Source: Methylobacterium sp. E-065 (lineage in GTDB: Bacteria; Pseudomonadota; Alphaproteobacteria; Rhizobiales; Beijerinckiaceae). From it: a stretch of 56,023 nt of DNA. The stretch is from assembly GCF_022829605.1 (NCBI RefSeq), contig NZ_JAKSYD010000157.1:1-56023 (forward strand). Direction: 5' to 3'. The position numbers and the translations under genes were made by a program. Below are positions 43,354 through 51,537 of this stretch, piece after piece; the stretch's first letter is position 1; each line of letters opens with the position of its first letter. The notes beneath the pieces were generated by a model. That model worked only from the letters and a program-made list of their open reading frames with translations. It had not been told where the DNA came from and searched no databases.

Positions 43354-43399
43354 GTCCGTCTCCTCGTCCCGTTGTCGGGCCCCAGCGTTATTCCATTCC

Positions 43400-43417
43400 A
43401 GTGGACGCACGTCCACT
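43400..43417 (-). promoter_or_regulatory. Perfect 18-bp palindrome upstream of ridA
   Basis: AGTGGACGCACGTCCACT: 8-bp arms around CA, 47 bp upstream of the ridA start and just after the transporter stop. Strong symmetry suggests an operator or a stem. The flanking minus-strand CACTGGAATGGAAT resembles CACTGAGTGGAAAT in front of the transporter gene. Confidence 0.4.
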
Positions 43418-43451
43418 GTTCGGGTTGCGTTTTCGCGCGCCGCAGCGCTGG

Positions 43452-44780
43452 TCAGTCGATCGGCCGGCGGGCGGTCTCCGGCGCCGCGAAGGTCGCCGCG
43501 AGCGTCACGCAGGCGAGCACGATGAGGTAGACCGAGATCGGCCACGTCGACCCGCCGCTCCAGACGAGCAGGGCCGCGGCAATCAGCGGCGTGAAGCCGC
43601 CGCTCAGCGCCGCACCCACCTGAAAGCCCAGTGAGGCGCCGCTGTAGCGCAGGCGGGCGTCGAACAGCTCGGACATCCACGCGGCCCCGGTCCCGAACAT
43701 GATGCCCTGCCCGAAACTCAAGGCCACCGCGACGGTCAGGGTGATGATCGTCGGGTCGCGGCTGTCGAGGAGCTTGAACATCGGGAACGCGAAGGCGATC
43801 GAGAACAGGCAGGCGGCGATGAACAGCGTCTTGCGCCCGTAGCGGTCGGACAGCCAGCCGAAGACGGGGATCGTGAAAAGTTCGATGATTGCGGCGATCA
43901 GGATGCCGTTCAGGATCACCCCCCGTGTCAGGCCGAGCTGGCCGGTGACGTAGGAGATCGAGAACACGGTCACGATGCTCACGTAGGCGATCTCGGAGAC
44001 CTTCAGGCCGACCGCCTTTAGGAACATGCCGGGATGCACGGTGAGGATCTCCATGATCGGCAGCCGCGCCGTCACCGCCTGCGCCTTGATCCGCCGGAAC
44101 GCCGGAGTCTCGTGAAGCCGCAGGCGGATGAACAGGCCGACGCCGACCAGCGGCGCGCTCGCTAGGAACGGGATGCGCCAGCCCCACGACAGGAACGCCG
44201 CCTCGGGCATCAGGCCGGTCAGCGCGAACGCGCCGATCGAGAGGATCACGCCGATCGGGTATCCGAGCTGGACGATGCTCCCGAAGAAGCCGCGCCGTTC
44301 CGCCGGCACGCTCTCGACCACCATCAGCACGGCCCCACCCCACTCGCCGCCGATGCCGATGCCCTGGACGAGGCGCAGGGCCACGAGGAGGACCGGGGCG
44401 AGGATGCCGATCTGCCCGTAGGTCGGCAGGCATCCGATCAGGAAGGTGCCGAGCCCCATGATCATCAGGGTCAGCGACAGCATGGCCTTGCGCCCGACGC
44501 GATCGCCGAAATGACCGAAGACCGCCCCGCCCAGCGGCCGGGCGAGGAACCCGACGGCGTAGGAGCCGAACGCGGCGATCGTACCGACCACCGGGTCGAT
44601 GCTCGGGAAGAACAGCTTGTTGAAAACGAGGGCGCTGGCGGTGCCGTAGATCAGGAAGTCGTACCACTCGACGGTGGTGCCGATGACGCTCGACCAGACG
44701 ATCTGGCGCCTGTCCGCAAGCGTCACCGCGTCCGGCTCGGCGATCCGTATCGCATCCGATGGCATGGCGCTGTCGAGCAT
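43452..44780 (-). CDS. MHS-family MFS transporter (metabolite:H+ symporter)
   Basis: 442 residues from the ATG at 44780; ATGs further up give only a short unstructured addition. Twelve helices with TVEWYDFLIYGTASAL in helix 1, RPLGGAVFGHFGDRVGRKAML in the first loop and RLVQGIGIGGEWGGAVL in helix 4-5, all hallmarks of the MHS group (ShiA, ProP, KgtP). It imports small organic acids, betaines or shikimate-like compounds. It is the first of four minus-strand genes and divergent from the XRE-cupin regulator, so it likely brings in the inducing substrate. Confidence 0.87.
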   Translation of the reverse strand: MLDSAMPSDAIRIAEPDAVTLADRRQIVWSSVIGTTVEWYDFLIYGTASALVFNKLFFPSIDPVVGTIAAFGSYAVGFLARPLGGAVFGHFGDRVGRKAMLSLTLMIMGLGTFLIGCLPTYGQIGILAPVLLVALRLVQGIGIGGEWGGAVLMVVESVPAERRGFFGSIVQLGYPIGVILSIGAFALTGLMPEAAFLSWGWRIPFLASAPLVGVGLFIRLRLHETPAFRRIKAQAVTARLPIMEILTVHPGMFLKAVGLKVSEIAYVSIVTVFSISYVTGQLGLTRGVILNGILIAAIIELFTIPVFGWLSDRYGRKTLFIAACLFSIAFAFPMFKLLDSRDPTIITLTVAVALSFGQGIMFGTGAAWMSELFDARLRYSGASLGFQVGAALSGGFTPLIAAALLVWSGGSTWPISVYLIVLACVTLAATFAAPETARRPID

Positions 44781-44800
44781 CGGCGGGCATCCATTTTGAG

Positions 44801-44820
44801 AGATGAATTTCCACTCAGTG
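44801..44820. promoter_or_regulatory. Candidate operator between the MHS transporter and the XRE-cupin regulator
   Basis: On the minus strand the site reads CACTGAGTGGAAATTC, containing the small dyad CACT-C-AGTG. A similar CACTGGAATGGAAT lies upstream of ridA. Location in a divergent promoter next to its regulator gene is typical of an autoregulated operator. Confidence 0.35.
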
Positions 44821-44952
44821 TTATACAAGCCGCGTGCCAACCGGGACGCCGGTCACGCGGGCGCCATCCCGCGACCTATGCTAAGCACCCGACCGATCAG
44901 CCCCGGGCGCCCAAGGATGACGCGTCAGCCGGAGGACCAGGACGGAACAGGA

Positions 44953-45564
44953 ATGACGGTCACGACAGAGGTGCGGCGCGTCCAGATCGAGGCCGAGGCG
45001 CGCTCGCAGATCCAAGTGCTGGCCGAGGAAATCCGGCGCCGGCGGCGGGAGCGCGATCTGTCCCTCGAAGCCCTGGCGGCCCTGTCGGGGGTCAGCCGCT
45101 CGATGATCTCGAAGGTCGAGCGCGGCGAGGCCGTCCCCTCGACGGCGGTGCTCTCGCGCCTCGCCGAAGCGCTGGGCGTGACCTTTTCCCGGCTGATGGC
45201 GCCCGCCACCGAACTGGAGGTGCTGCTGATCCCGGCTTCCCGCCAGCCGGTGCTGCGCGACGAGACCTCGGGCTTCCTGCGCCGCTGCCTCTCTCCCGTT
45301 CTACCCGGGCGCGGGATCGACTGGGTCCTCAACACGCTCCCGCCGGGGGCCACCACGGGAGAGTTCGTCGCCCATCGCCGCGGCGTGTCGGAATACATCT
45401 TCGTGTTGAAGGGACGCCTGCGCGCCGTGATCGGCGACCGCGCGTTCGTGGTCGAAGAGGGCGACAGCCTGTATTTCGAAGCCGATGCCGGGCACGCCTT
45501 CACCAGTCTCGGGACGGAGCCGTGCCAGTATTTCCTGGTTATCGATGCGACGCGATTACGGTGA
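44953..45564 (+). CDS. XRE-family transcriptional regulator with cupin sensor domain
   Basis: 203 residues from the ATG at 44953, preceded by AGGA. N-terminal helix-turn-helix about 22-80 (LSLEALAALSGVSRSMISKVERGEAVPSTAVLSRLAEALGV) and C-terminal cupin about 120-200 (VAHRRGVSEYIFVLKGRLRAVIG, EEGDSLYFEADAGHAF). This is the PuuR/SutR-type layout of regulators for amine, amino-acid or sulfur compound use. Divergent from the MHS transporter and its three companions, so it very likely controls them. Whether it represses or activates is not visible. Confidence 0.87.
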   Translation: MTVTTEVRRVQIEAEARSQIQVLAEEIRRRRRERDLSLEALAALSGVSRSMISKVERGEAVPSTAVLSRLAEALGVTFSRLMAPATELEVLLIPASRQPVLRDETSGFLRRCLSPVLPGRGIDWVLNTLPPGATTGEFVAHRRGVSEYIFVLKGRLRAVIGDRAFVVEEGDSLYFEADAGHAFTSLGTEPCQYFLVIDATRLR

Positions 45565-45822
45565 ACCCTTACATCTAACCTGCAGCAGACCACGATCGAT
45601 ATCGCAGAAACCGCTTACGGAAGTTTGTGTCCGCTTCGCTGTTTCAGTCGCTCCAAATCGGACCGGTAGCTTTCGAGTGGCTTTAGTCTTGGCGACAGTT
45701 ACCACCGCATGACTGGGTTGGGTGGTTTTGCGACAGTCCGCTATCGAGCGCGAGTTCTCAGAAGCGGACATCGCCTTGGCCAAGCTGATGGAGTTCAGAT
45801 CGAGCCGTCGTGAAAGCAAGAG

Positions 45823-46308
45823 TTACGTCTTGTCCGGCTCTGTCGTGGGAGTGGCGACAGCTCCCATGCCGGTGCCCATCTCCACTCCCGTATGGGGCGG
45901 TACACCGCCCGGGAGTACGGGAGCGCCTGAGGGCTTGTCCTGCACCTGTGGGAGGCCAGCTTCCACTTCGTGGATGAGGTCTTCAAAGTCGTAGGGCTTG
46001 CTGAGCAGGCGCACGCCCGGCGGCAATTTCTTCTGGAAATCCGCTCCGGCCCCTGAGGTGACAATGATGCCAACAGCGGGCCAACGGTGATGAACGAGAT
46101 GGGCGAGGGCAACACCATCGCCCACAATACCGCGTCCCGTAATCAGCATGCTCACCGGGATCGGTCCTTCGAGAACCCCCAGCGCCTCGGCGGTTGTGCG
46201 GACCTCTACAGTCTGGAAGCCAGCATCCTCCAGCATGTCGGCTGTGACCATACGGACGACCTCGTCAGCCTCTGCGATGAGGATGGCTAAGGGCCTGCTG
46301 TTAGCCAA
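45823..46308 (-). CDS. Atypical receiver-domain protein lacking the phospho-acceptor Asp
   Basis: 161 residues: a single receiver-like domain (about 8-125) and a Gly/Pro-rich tail. Fold markers are clear: LAILIAEADEVVRMVTADMLEDAGF, WPAVGIIVTSGAG, and LLSKPYDFEDL with the conserved Lys-Pro. The position expected to read TD(I/V)xMPG instead reads TGRGIVGDG, so the phospho-acceptor Asp is Gly, and the first acidic site is AEADE. It cannot be phosphorylated in the usual way and may act as a binding-only adaptor or be decaying. The gene is monocistronic. Confidence 0.75.
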   Translation of the reverse strand: MANSRPLAILIAEADEVVRMVTADMLEDAGFQTVEVRTTAEALGVLEGPIPVSMLITGRGIVGDGVALAHLVHHRWPAVGIIVTSGAGADFQKKLPPGVRLLSKPYDFEDLIHEVEAGLPQVQDKPSGAPVLPGGVPPHTGVEMGTGMGAVATPTTEPDKT

Positions 46309-46838
46309 AATCGTGCTCCGTGTGATCAGGCCGGGAGCGCTCGCGGCTCGCAGGCACTGACGGCCGATCCCGAAGCCAGTGATGATCCTTTATGCGCTAT
46401 TTATTCGCCGAGCGCGATTACCCTCGGTTGTAGTCGCTCGCCATCTAAGAGCGCATCCAGGTACGGCCACTTTCCACCCCGAACCAAAGTTGCAGGACAC
46501 ATGGCAAGTGACCGCTTATGGGAAACGCCCATGGCGCTTTGGACGGCTGGGTGGGCTCGGAGCCGGAAGGACGGCTTCGGATGGTTTTGAGACGGTCTGC
46601 TTTTGGGACGACGAACGATCAAAGCGCACGTTCCGTCGCGATGGTTCGCGCCTCGCGTCAGGGGCTCCCAACGTTCCGCTTGTTCGTGGCGCTGGACCGC
46701 GACGTCCAGGTGAGCGAGGTCGAGGCGCAGGAGTACGAATAGGGACGCGGTTCTCGAATCATCGCCCGCCGCGTCTGGTCCAACACGCAGGACGGCCCCT
46801 TGCGGCGCCGGAGGCGGGTTCGATCGACCGCTTACGCC
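46309..46838. other. 530-bp region with no convincing gene
   Basis: The best candidate is a 74-codon plus-strand frame (46518-46742) ending FVALDRDVQVSEVEAQEYE, which looks protein-like near its end but lacks a good ribosome-binding site. Nothing else stands out. Confidence 0.35.
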
Positions 46839-47345
46839 TCAACGTCCCGCGGCACTGCGACCGACGGAGCCGAGGCCGCCGTCCTCGTAGAGGATGCTGG
46901 GCTGCGGGCCGCTAAGACCAACGCCGAGGTCGAAGCGGGCCGAACCGCGCTCTGAAACATGCCTGACCGGGTCCGACAGCCTGTAATCGACGGTCGAGCG
47001 CACGGCACACTTGAAGGCCGGGACGTTGCAGGAAACGCGCAACGTGCCGGGACGGAGTGTGTAGCTCCTGACGGGCCACCTCTGACCGGTGGCCAGCCTC
47101 TCTTCGCTCAACGCGTCGCGGCTGTAGACCCGCCCGAATGACGTGACCGTGTCGCCGTAGTCGACTGGCATTCGACCTTGGACGAGAGCGCGTGACGACC
47201 ACGTCGCGAGGTGGCGATAGGTGACCTCGATGGCCACGATGCGCATGCGCGCCTCCGACATGGCCAACGCCTGCGAGGGCATGAAGAGGCCGAGGAACGT
47301 CCCGGTGAGAAGCATTCCCGCCACGGCGTGTCCCCTAGGGGCCAT
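46839..47345 (-). CDS. Exported protein of unknown function
   Basis: 168 residues from the ATG at 47345 (GGTGG about 8 bases before). Signal peptide with cleavage expected after SQALA (about residue 28). The mature part is beta-rich (MRIVAIEVTYRHLATWSSRALVQ, RTVTSF-like stretches, TLRVSCNVPAFKCAVRSTVDYRL) with two cysteines 7 apart that could form a disulfide. I do not recognise the family. It is 17 bp downstream of another exported-protein gene on the same strand. Confidence 0.6.
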   Translation of the reverse strand: MAPRGHAVAGMLLTGTFLGLFMPSQALAMSEARMRIVAIEVTYRHLATWSSRALVQGRMPVDYGDTVTSFGRVYSRDALSEERLATGQRWPVRSYTLRPGTLRVSCNVPAFKCAVRSTVDYRLSDPVRHVSERGSARFDLGVGLSGPQPSILYEDGGLGSVGRSAAGR

Positions 47346-47362
47346 CGCACCGCCACCTTTCG

Positions 47363-47929
47363 TCACTCGGAGAGCCACCGCACAAGACCGTCACCGCGCA
47401 GTACCGGATGGAGCGCCGCCCGGCCCTGAAAGTCTCCGGCCAGCTTCTGCACATGTGGTTGGACCGGTGCATTGCCGGCGGGACGGGCGTGCTTCGATGC
47501 AGACCCATCGATAGGGGCGACTTCCGCGAGGGTCCGACGGCGGGCGGGCGGCGGAAGGATATCCGCCAAGTTTTCCTGCGCCGAAGCCACCAACGGGCGA
47601 GCTTGGCGCATAGCCGTGGTGGTGCGCCCGGCCTGGAGCGCATTATCCGTCGGTCTCGCAGAAGGCGAAAGCGGGCGGCTGGGATCCGCCGCAGCCGAGC
47701 GGCGCCGCGCATCGCGTTGCACAACCTGGGCAGGGTTCGTTGCGACGGTCCTGGCTGTGTTGGGGTTGTCCCACGCCCGGGAGGCTGGGCCCGGTTCTGC
47801 GGGAGATCCGGAACCCGTCGCGGAACGCACCGCATCGGGGGACCGAACTGCGGTAACGAGCGGTATGGTCGAGACGCCCGCGGCGAAGGCAAGTCCCAAC
47901 GCCACCAGGGCCTTCGCGTTTGGCACCAT
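47363..47929 (-). CDS. Exported low-complexity protein of unknown function
   Basis: 188 residues. The start (MVPNAKALVALGLAFAAGVSTIPLVTA) is a signal peptide or anchor. The rest is Ala/Arg/Pro/Ser-rich without clear secondary structure, and ends in a more ordered QPHVQKLAGDFQGRAALHPVLRG. Likely disordered in the periplasm. Followed after 17 bp by the exported gene at 46839; the two probably form an operon. No family recognised. Confidence 0.5.
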   Translation of the reverse strand: MVPNAKALVALGLAFAAGVSTIPLVTAVRSPDAVRSATGSGSPAEPGPASRAWDNPNTARTVATNPAQVVQRDARRRSAAADPSRPLSPSARPTDNALQAGRTTTAMRQARPLVASAQENLADILPPPARRRTLAEVAPIDGSASKHARPAGNAPVQPHVQKLAGDFQGRAALHPVLRGDGLVRWLSE

Positions 47930-48511
47930 CGCCTAAGCTACTCACGTATATCCGGGAACGCACCCAACAGAGATGTCGCGAGAAGCGTTCCATGGAACGT
48001 GAATCATGCGGCCCCGCGCTCTCTCCTGCCGAAGAGGGGGGATACGCAAAGTGCGTCGACGGCGCCCTATCCGTCCCGTGAGACCGGATGCGTCCGGTCA
48101 GCGCGACCTAGCTGCCAACCGGGTGAAGTCGCCATGCGCCTGCGCAAAGTAGGGAAGCGCCTCGATCGCGAAGCATATCGCTGCGCAGCGTCGCCGGCCT
48201 GGGTGTACCGTCGAGCGAAGGTGAGACATCCCGAACGTCATCCGTCGGCGTAGCGACGGCATCACGTCCTCCGTCCAGGACGATGCGCATCGGTTGTGCG
48301 CGCTCGACGCAGTCCGACGCCGACGCCGACGCATTTCAAGAATAATTCGCCTGCGCCTGTTTCGAGGTCGAGCGTTAATCGGCCATTCATCCGAGGGATC
48401 CGGGGCCTATATCGCTTGCGTTCAAGAAAATTTTCGTCGCGACCTCTTCATAGTGATCAGCGAGCACTTAAATCTTCCTCACGGCGGTGATGCCGCGGAG
48501 GGAAGAATACC
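47930..48511. other. 580-bp intergenic region
   Basis: Between divergent genes. The right third (48330-48500) is less GC-rich than its surroundings and should hold the promoter of the small exported gene, whose ribosome-binding site GGAGGGAAG is just before 48512. Open frames here have no family signature. Confidence 0.4.
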
Positions 48512-48781
48512 ATGATGAAGCGTGTCGCAGTGGCCGCCGTAGCGGCGAGTGCCCTTCTGGCCGCCGGTCAGGCGGCTGAAGCGAAGGGCTGCATCAAGGG
48601 CGCCATCGTTGGTGGCATCGCCGGTCATTATGCGGGACACGGCGTTCTCGGCGCTGTCGGCGGCTGTGCTGCTGGGCGTGCCCTGGCCAATCGCCAAGCC
48701 GAGAGGCAGCAGGCCCCCTCCGTGAACACCGCTGGCGCGGTGCGCCCTGCCCAGGGCGCCGGCGGTTACGTCAGCTACTGA
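48512..48781 (+). CDS. Small exported glycine-zipper-like protein
   Basis: 89 residues. Signal peptide about 1-24 (VAVAAVAASALLAAGQAAEA), then a glycine-zipper-like stretch IKGAIVGGIAGHYAGHGVLGAVGGCAAG with a GxxxG rhythm, and a polar tail. Short glycine-zipper proteins associate with or insert into membranes. A strong GGAGGGAAG precedes the start. The gene is followed at once by a large hairpin, so it is a single-gene transcript. Function unknown. Confidence 0.7.
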   Translation: MMKRVAVAAVAASALLAAGQAAEAKGCIKGAIVGGIAGHYAGHGVLGAVGGCAAGRALANRQAERQQAPSVNTAGAVRPAQGAGGYVSY

Positions 48782-48787
48782 TTGGGA

Positions 48788-48817
48788 GGCGGCGTCGCGC
48801 CGTTGCGCGGCGCCGCC
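48788..48817 (+). terminator. 13-bp hairpin after the small exported gene
   Basis: GGCGGCG-T-CGCGC pairs with GCGCG-G-CGCCGCC around the loop CGTT, 7 bp after the stop; one T-G pair is included. It is the strongest hairpin I saw in the window. No T-run, so it may stop transcription or protect the 3' end of a short abundant mRNA. Confidence 0.5.
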
Positions 48818-48977
48818 CGATGGCGTCGGGATCGTAGGGACCGCGATGCCACTTCAGCATGGCCTCTGCTCGTAATGGCGCAGTTGGGTTACCGCCCGCA
48901 CGAAGTCCCTGTAGTCCCGTCCTGCGATCGCGGCTGCGTGTCGGCCTGACGGATCGGTTCTGGGAGGGACTGCGCAG

Positions 48978-49868
48978 ATGCCGATCAGCAGGAGGGACCT
49001 TGTTGACGCGGGCTCGCCGGAGGTGCTCGTCAAACGCATCCTGCAGGCCGAGCCGAACCTTCCGGTGCCCGTGCCGATCGAAGACCTGTGCGCGCAACTC
49101 GGCATCCTCCGGATCGAGAACCTCGACACCGACGAATTCGAGGGAGGCCTCGTTACCGACGCGAGGCGCTCCGAAGGCACCATCCTCGCCAGGCTCGGGG
49201 GTGAGCCGCGTCGCCGCTTCACCATCGCGCACGAACTCGCCCACTTCCTGATGGTGCGCCACGTTCCGGATCAGCCTGACCGGTTCCTATGCAAGAGCTC
49301 TGACCTGCTTCGGCTCACAGCGAAGGCGGGTGATCAGCGGCAGCGCAGGGAGGTCGAGGCCAACCGCTTCGCCAGTCTCATGCTGATGCCCCCGCACCAG
49401 CTGCGGAGCGCCATGGCGGCCTTTCGCGAGCCCGATCTCCAGCACGTTCTCGTGCTCGCGCGCGACTTCGCGGTTGGCAAGGAGGCGGCGGCTCGGGCCT
49501 ACGTGCAATATCATCCGGAGAAGATCGCCATCGTCGTGGCGGGTAACAGCCGGGTGCAGCGGTGCTACCGCAGCCTCAACTTCCCGGCCATCATCGCGGC
49601 GGTCGGCGACCCGGTCCCGACAGGTTCGCTCTATCACGGCAGTCCACATCGGCCGAACATCGCGAGCGACATCGCCGCCTGCAGTTCCGATCTTTGGATC
49701 GACGTGAACCGGGACCTCCACGCACCGGCCCTCTACGAGCAGGTGTATCGTCAGCCAAGTAGCTTTGCGATGATCCTGCTGCGTCTGGAGGCCGTGCCTG
49801 AGGAGAGCGCGGAGGAGCGCAGGCTCAATGAGGGCTGGCGTCACCGCTTCCACTCGGGGCGACGGTAA
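48978..49868 (+). CDS. ImmA/IrrE-family metallo-endopeptidase
   Basis: 296 residues. Zinc site HELAH (85-89) within RRFTIAHELAHFLMVRH and a downstream third-ligand helix EVEANRFASLMLMPPHQL, the ImmA/IrrE arrangement. The C-terminal ~130 residues (PEKIAIVVAGNSRVQRCYRSLNFP onward) are an extra domain. Members cut or release XRE-type repressors under stress or phage induction. Usually the repressor gene is adjacent; here no XRE gene flanks it. Start ATG 48978. Confidence 0.87.
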   Translation: MPISRRDLVDAGSPEVLVKRILQAEPNLPVPVPIEDLCAQLGILRIENLDTDEFEGGLVTDARRSEGTILARLGGEPRRRFTIAHELAHFLMVRHVPDQPDRFLCKSSDLLRLTAKAGDQRQRREVEANRFASLMLMPPHQLRSAMAAFREPDLQHVLVLARDFAVGKEAAARAYVQYHPEKIAIVVAGNSRVQRCYRSLNFPAIIAAVGDPVPTGSLYHGSPHRPNIASDIAACSSDLWIDVNRDLHAPALYEQVYRQPSSFAMILLRLEAVPEESAEERRLNEGWRHRFHSGRR

Positions 49869-49997
49869 GCAAGAATCTGCTTTGACGGAACAGCTCCAAC
49901 GGCCTTAGCCGCTGCCTCGTCAGACCGGGCCTTGCGGCCGTCCCGGTCCTGATCCAGTTCGCATCATAGGTCGGCAAAGACGCAATGAGGGTCGTGA

Positions 49998-50249
49998 ATG
50001 GCCGGAATCGACGACCACCGTCGGCTACACCTCGATCAGGCTGCGGCAGAGGAAGGGGTCCTCGACGGTGTCGGTGATGCCGGGGACGCCGAGCTGCACG
50101 CCAATGGCACCGCGCCTGCGACGTCTCCTGCCGTGTCGTTGATGATCACGAATCGGCAACGGGCGGCGCTCCGCGCGCTTGGCTTTTCCGAAGAAACCAT
50201 CCGGCAGATGACGCCCGCCGAGGCGCATGGAAAACTTGGATTGGCCTAG
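49998..50249 (+). CDS. Small protein with a C-terminal MTPAEAH motif
   Basis: 83 residues; GAGGG lies 7 bases before the ATG. The first ~48 residues are acidic and low in structure. The last 35 (ITNRQRAALRALGFSEETIRQ, then MTPAEAHGKLGL) form a helix-turn-helix-like pair that resembles a short tail motif I recall from alphaproteobacterial proteins. An internal ATG at 50142 could give only this motif. Function unknown. Confidence 0.5.
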   Translation: MAGIDDHRRLHLDQAAAEEGVLDGVGDAGDAELHANGTAPATSPAVSLMITNRQRAALRALGFSEETIRQMTPAEAHGKLGLA

Positions 50250-50507
50250 CTGCCCTCGCCTCAACGCGGATTGGTCATCTTGAGGTTTCTGCCGACCCTC
50301 ATCGATGAAGCCGCAGCACGCTCGTCATTTGAGCCCCCTTGGCCGCCGAAAGCTGCCAATAATCGCGCTCCGATATTTTGGGGATGGTCGCGCGCGAACC
50401 GGCGATAAAATGCGATCGGCCCTGGATTTTGTTCCTGATTTGTTCTAAATCCCCTCACGGATCGAGCCCCCTGTTCAACCCTCGGTTACCCCGAGCCGCC
50501 CTGTGTA

Positions 50508-50765
50508 ATGGCCGATACCGAAACCCCACCCCTCAGCCCCGACGACGCCAAGCTGATCCGCAATGAGCGGGCGAAGCTGACCGCGATGTGGGTCAACGGC
50601 GTCGCAGTCGCCTCCGTGGCTGTCGGCGGCATCTCGCCGTCCGTAGCGATCTTCTCGGGCACCGCCAGCGCGCTGACGGCAAGCGCTCTTCTGGTTGGTT
50701 GGAGTCTCCTGGCAGGTATACTACATTTGGTAGCCAGACGCCTGCTCGGAGCCCTGCGCGCGTGA
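50508..50765 (+). CDS. Small two-helix membrane protein
   Basis: 85 residues: a charged N-terminus (about 1-26), then two hydrophobic helices (WVNGVAVASVAVGGISPSVAIF and TASALLVGWSLLAGILHLVA) and a basic end. No family recognised. Its stop overlaps the start of another small membrane protein gene in GTGA, so the two are translated together and may form a small complex. Confidence 0.6.
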   Translation: MADTETPPLSPDDAKLIRNERAKLTAMWVNGVAVASVAVGGISPSVAIFSGTASALTASALLVGWSLLAGILHLVARRLLGALRA

Positions 50766-50941
50766 GCCTGACGCTCGCACAGATGATTGTTCTTTTTCTC
50801 GGCCCGCTCGTCCTGGCGACGATGGTCGGCGTTGTCCTATGGCTGACGCATGAGAAGGAGACCGACCGTCTCAAGCGGGCTGAAGTCGAGCGCGCGATGT
50901 GGCTTAAATATCAAGCCGAACGTAAAGCGGCCGGAGAGTAG
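50762..50941 (+). CDS. Small single-helix membrane protein
   Basis: 59 residues starting with GTG in a GTGA overlap with the preceding gene. One membrane helix (QMIVLFLGPLVLATMVGVVLWL) and a charged amphipathic tail (KETDRLKRAEVERAMWLKYQAERKA). The layout resembles tiny partner proteins of membrane complexes. No family recognised. The overlap is the main evidence that it is real. Confidence 0.55.
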   Translation: MSLTLAQMIVLFLGPLVLATMVGVVLWLTHEKETDRLKRAEVERAMWLKYQAERKAAGE

Positions 50942-51100
50942 CCGCTCTGTTCGTTTGATAAGCCGCTGTCGCAGACCATCGAACCATTCCTGATTTCGCG
51001 AACGCGAAGCGCTCGACATGCGTCATCGCGCGCGCGTGAGCACACCTCATCTCGAGCTTCCCCGCGAACCGATCTTCCCCCAACCAAACAGGATCCCCCC

Positions 51101-51283
51101 ATGGCCGGCCTCAAGGACAAGCGTGGCTTCATTGATAAGGACCGCCTCGATCTGTCAGAGCGCAAGGCTGTCGAGTTCTGGATGAAGCGCTGGGGTGTCA
51201 CGCAGGACCAGCTGACGGCGGCGCATCGCAAAGTCGGGCGCATGACGAAGGACATCGCGGCCGAGCTGGGCAAGAAGCGTTAG
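51101..51283 (+). CDS. DUF3606-family small protein
   Basis: 60 residues. IDKDRLDLSERKAVEFWMKRWGVTQDQLTAAHRKVG and the ending IAAELGKK match DUF3606, a short helical family frequent in Methylobacterium and other alphaproteobacteria. AGGA is 8 bases before the ATG. Function of the family is unknown. Confidence 0.82.
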   Translation: MAGLKDKRGFIDKDRLDLSERKAVEFWMKRWGVTQDQLTAAHRKVGRMTKDIAAELGKKR

Positions 51284-51537
51284 GCGCGCGCTCGCGCTAA
51301 ACGGGTGGCGTATCAGGATCGTTGTCGACGGTGAGGTCGCCGCACCCTGATCGTGTTCGAACCAGCGCCGCGGCGCGCCACGACGGCGACACACGCGGTC
51401 GACGTCCAGCGCCATCATCGCCTGATCCAGAGAATCTCACTATTCCTGATTGCGCTGACGCTCGATTAAATTTTCTCGGCGTATCCCCGGAACAGCCTCA
51501 TGGCTTTCGCGGGGGTTGCGTCGTGCTGCAGGGGAAT

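Noticed and set aside
43354..44814. Long N-terminal extension of RidA
   Set aside because: It is the shadow frame of the transporter gene; the RidA fold is complete from the TTG with GAGGAG in front.
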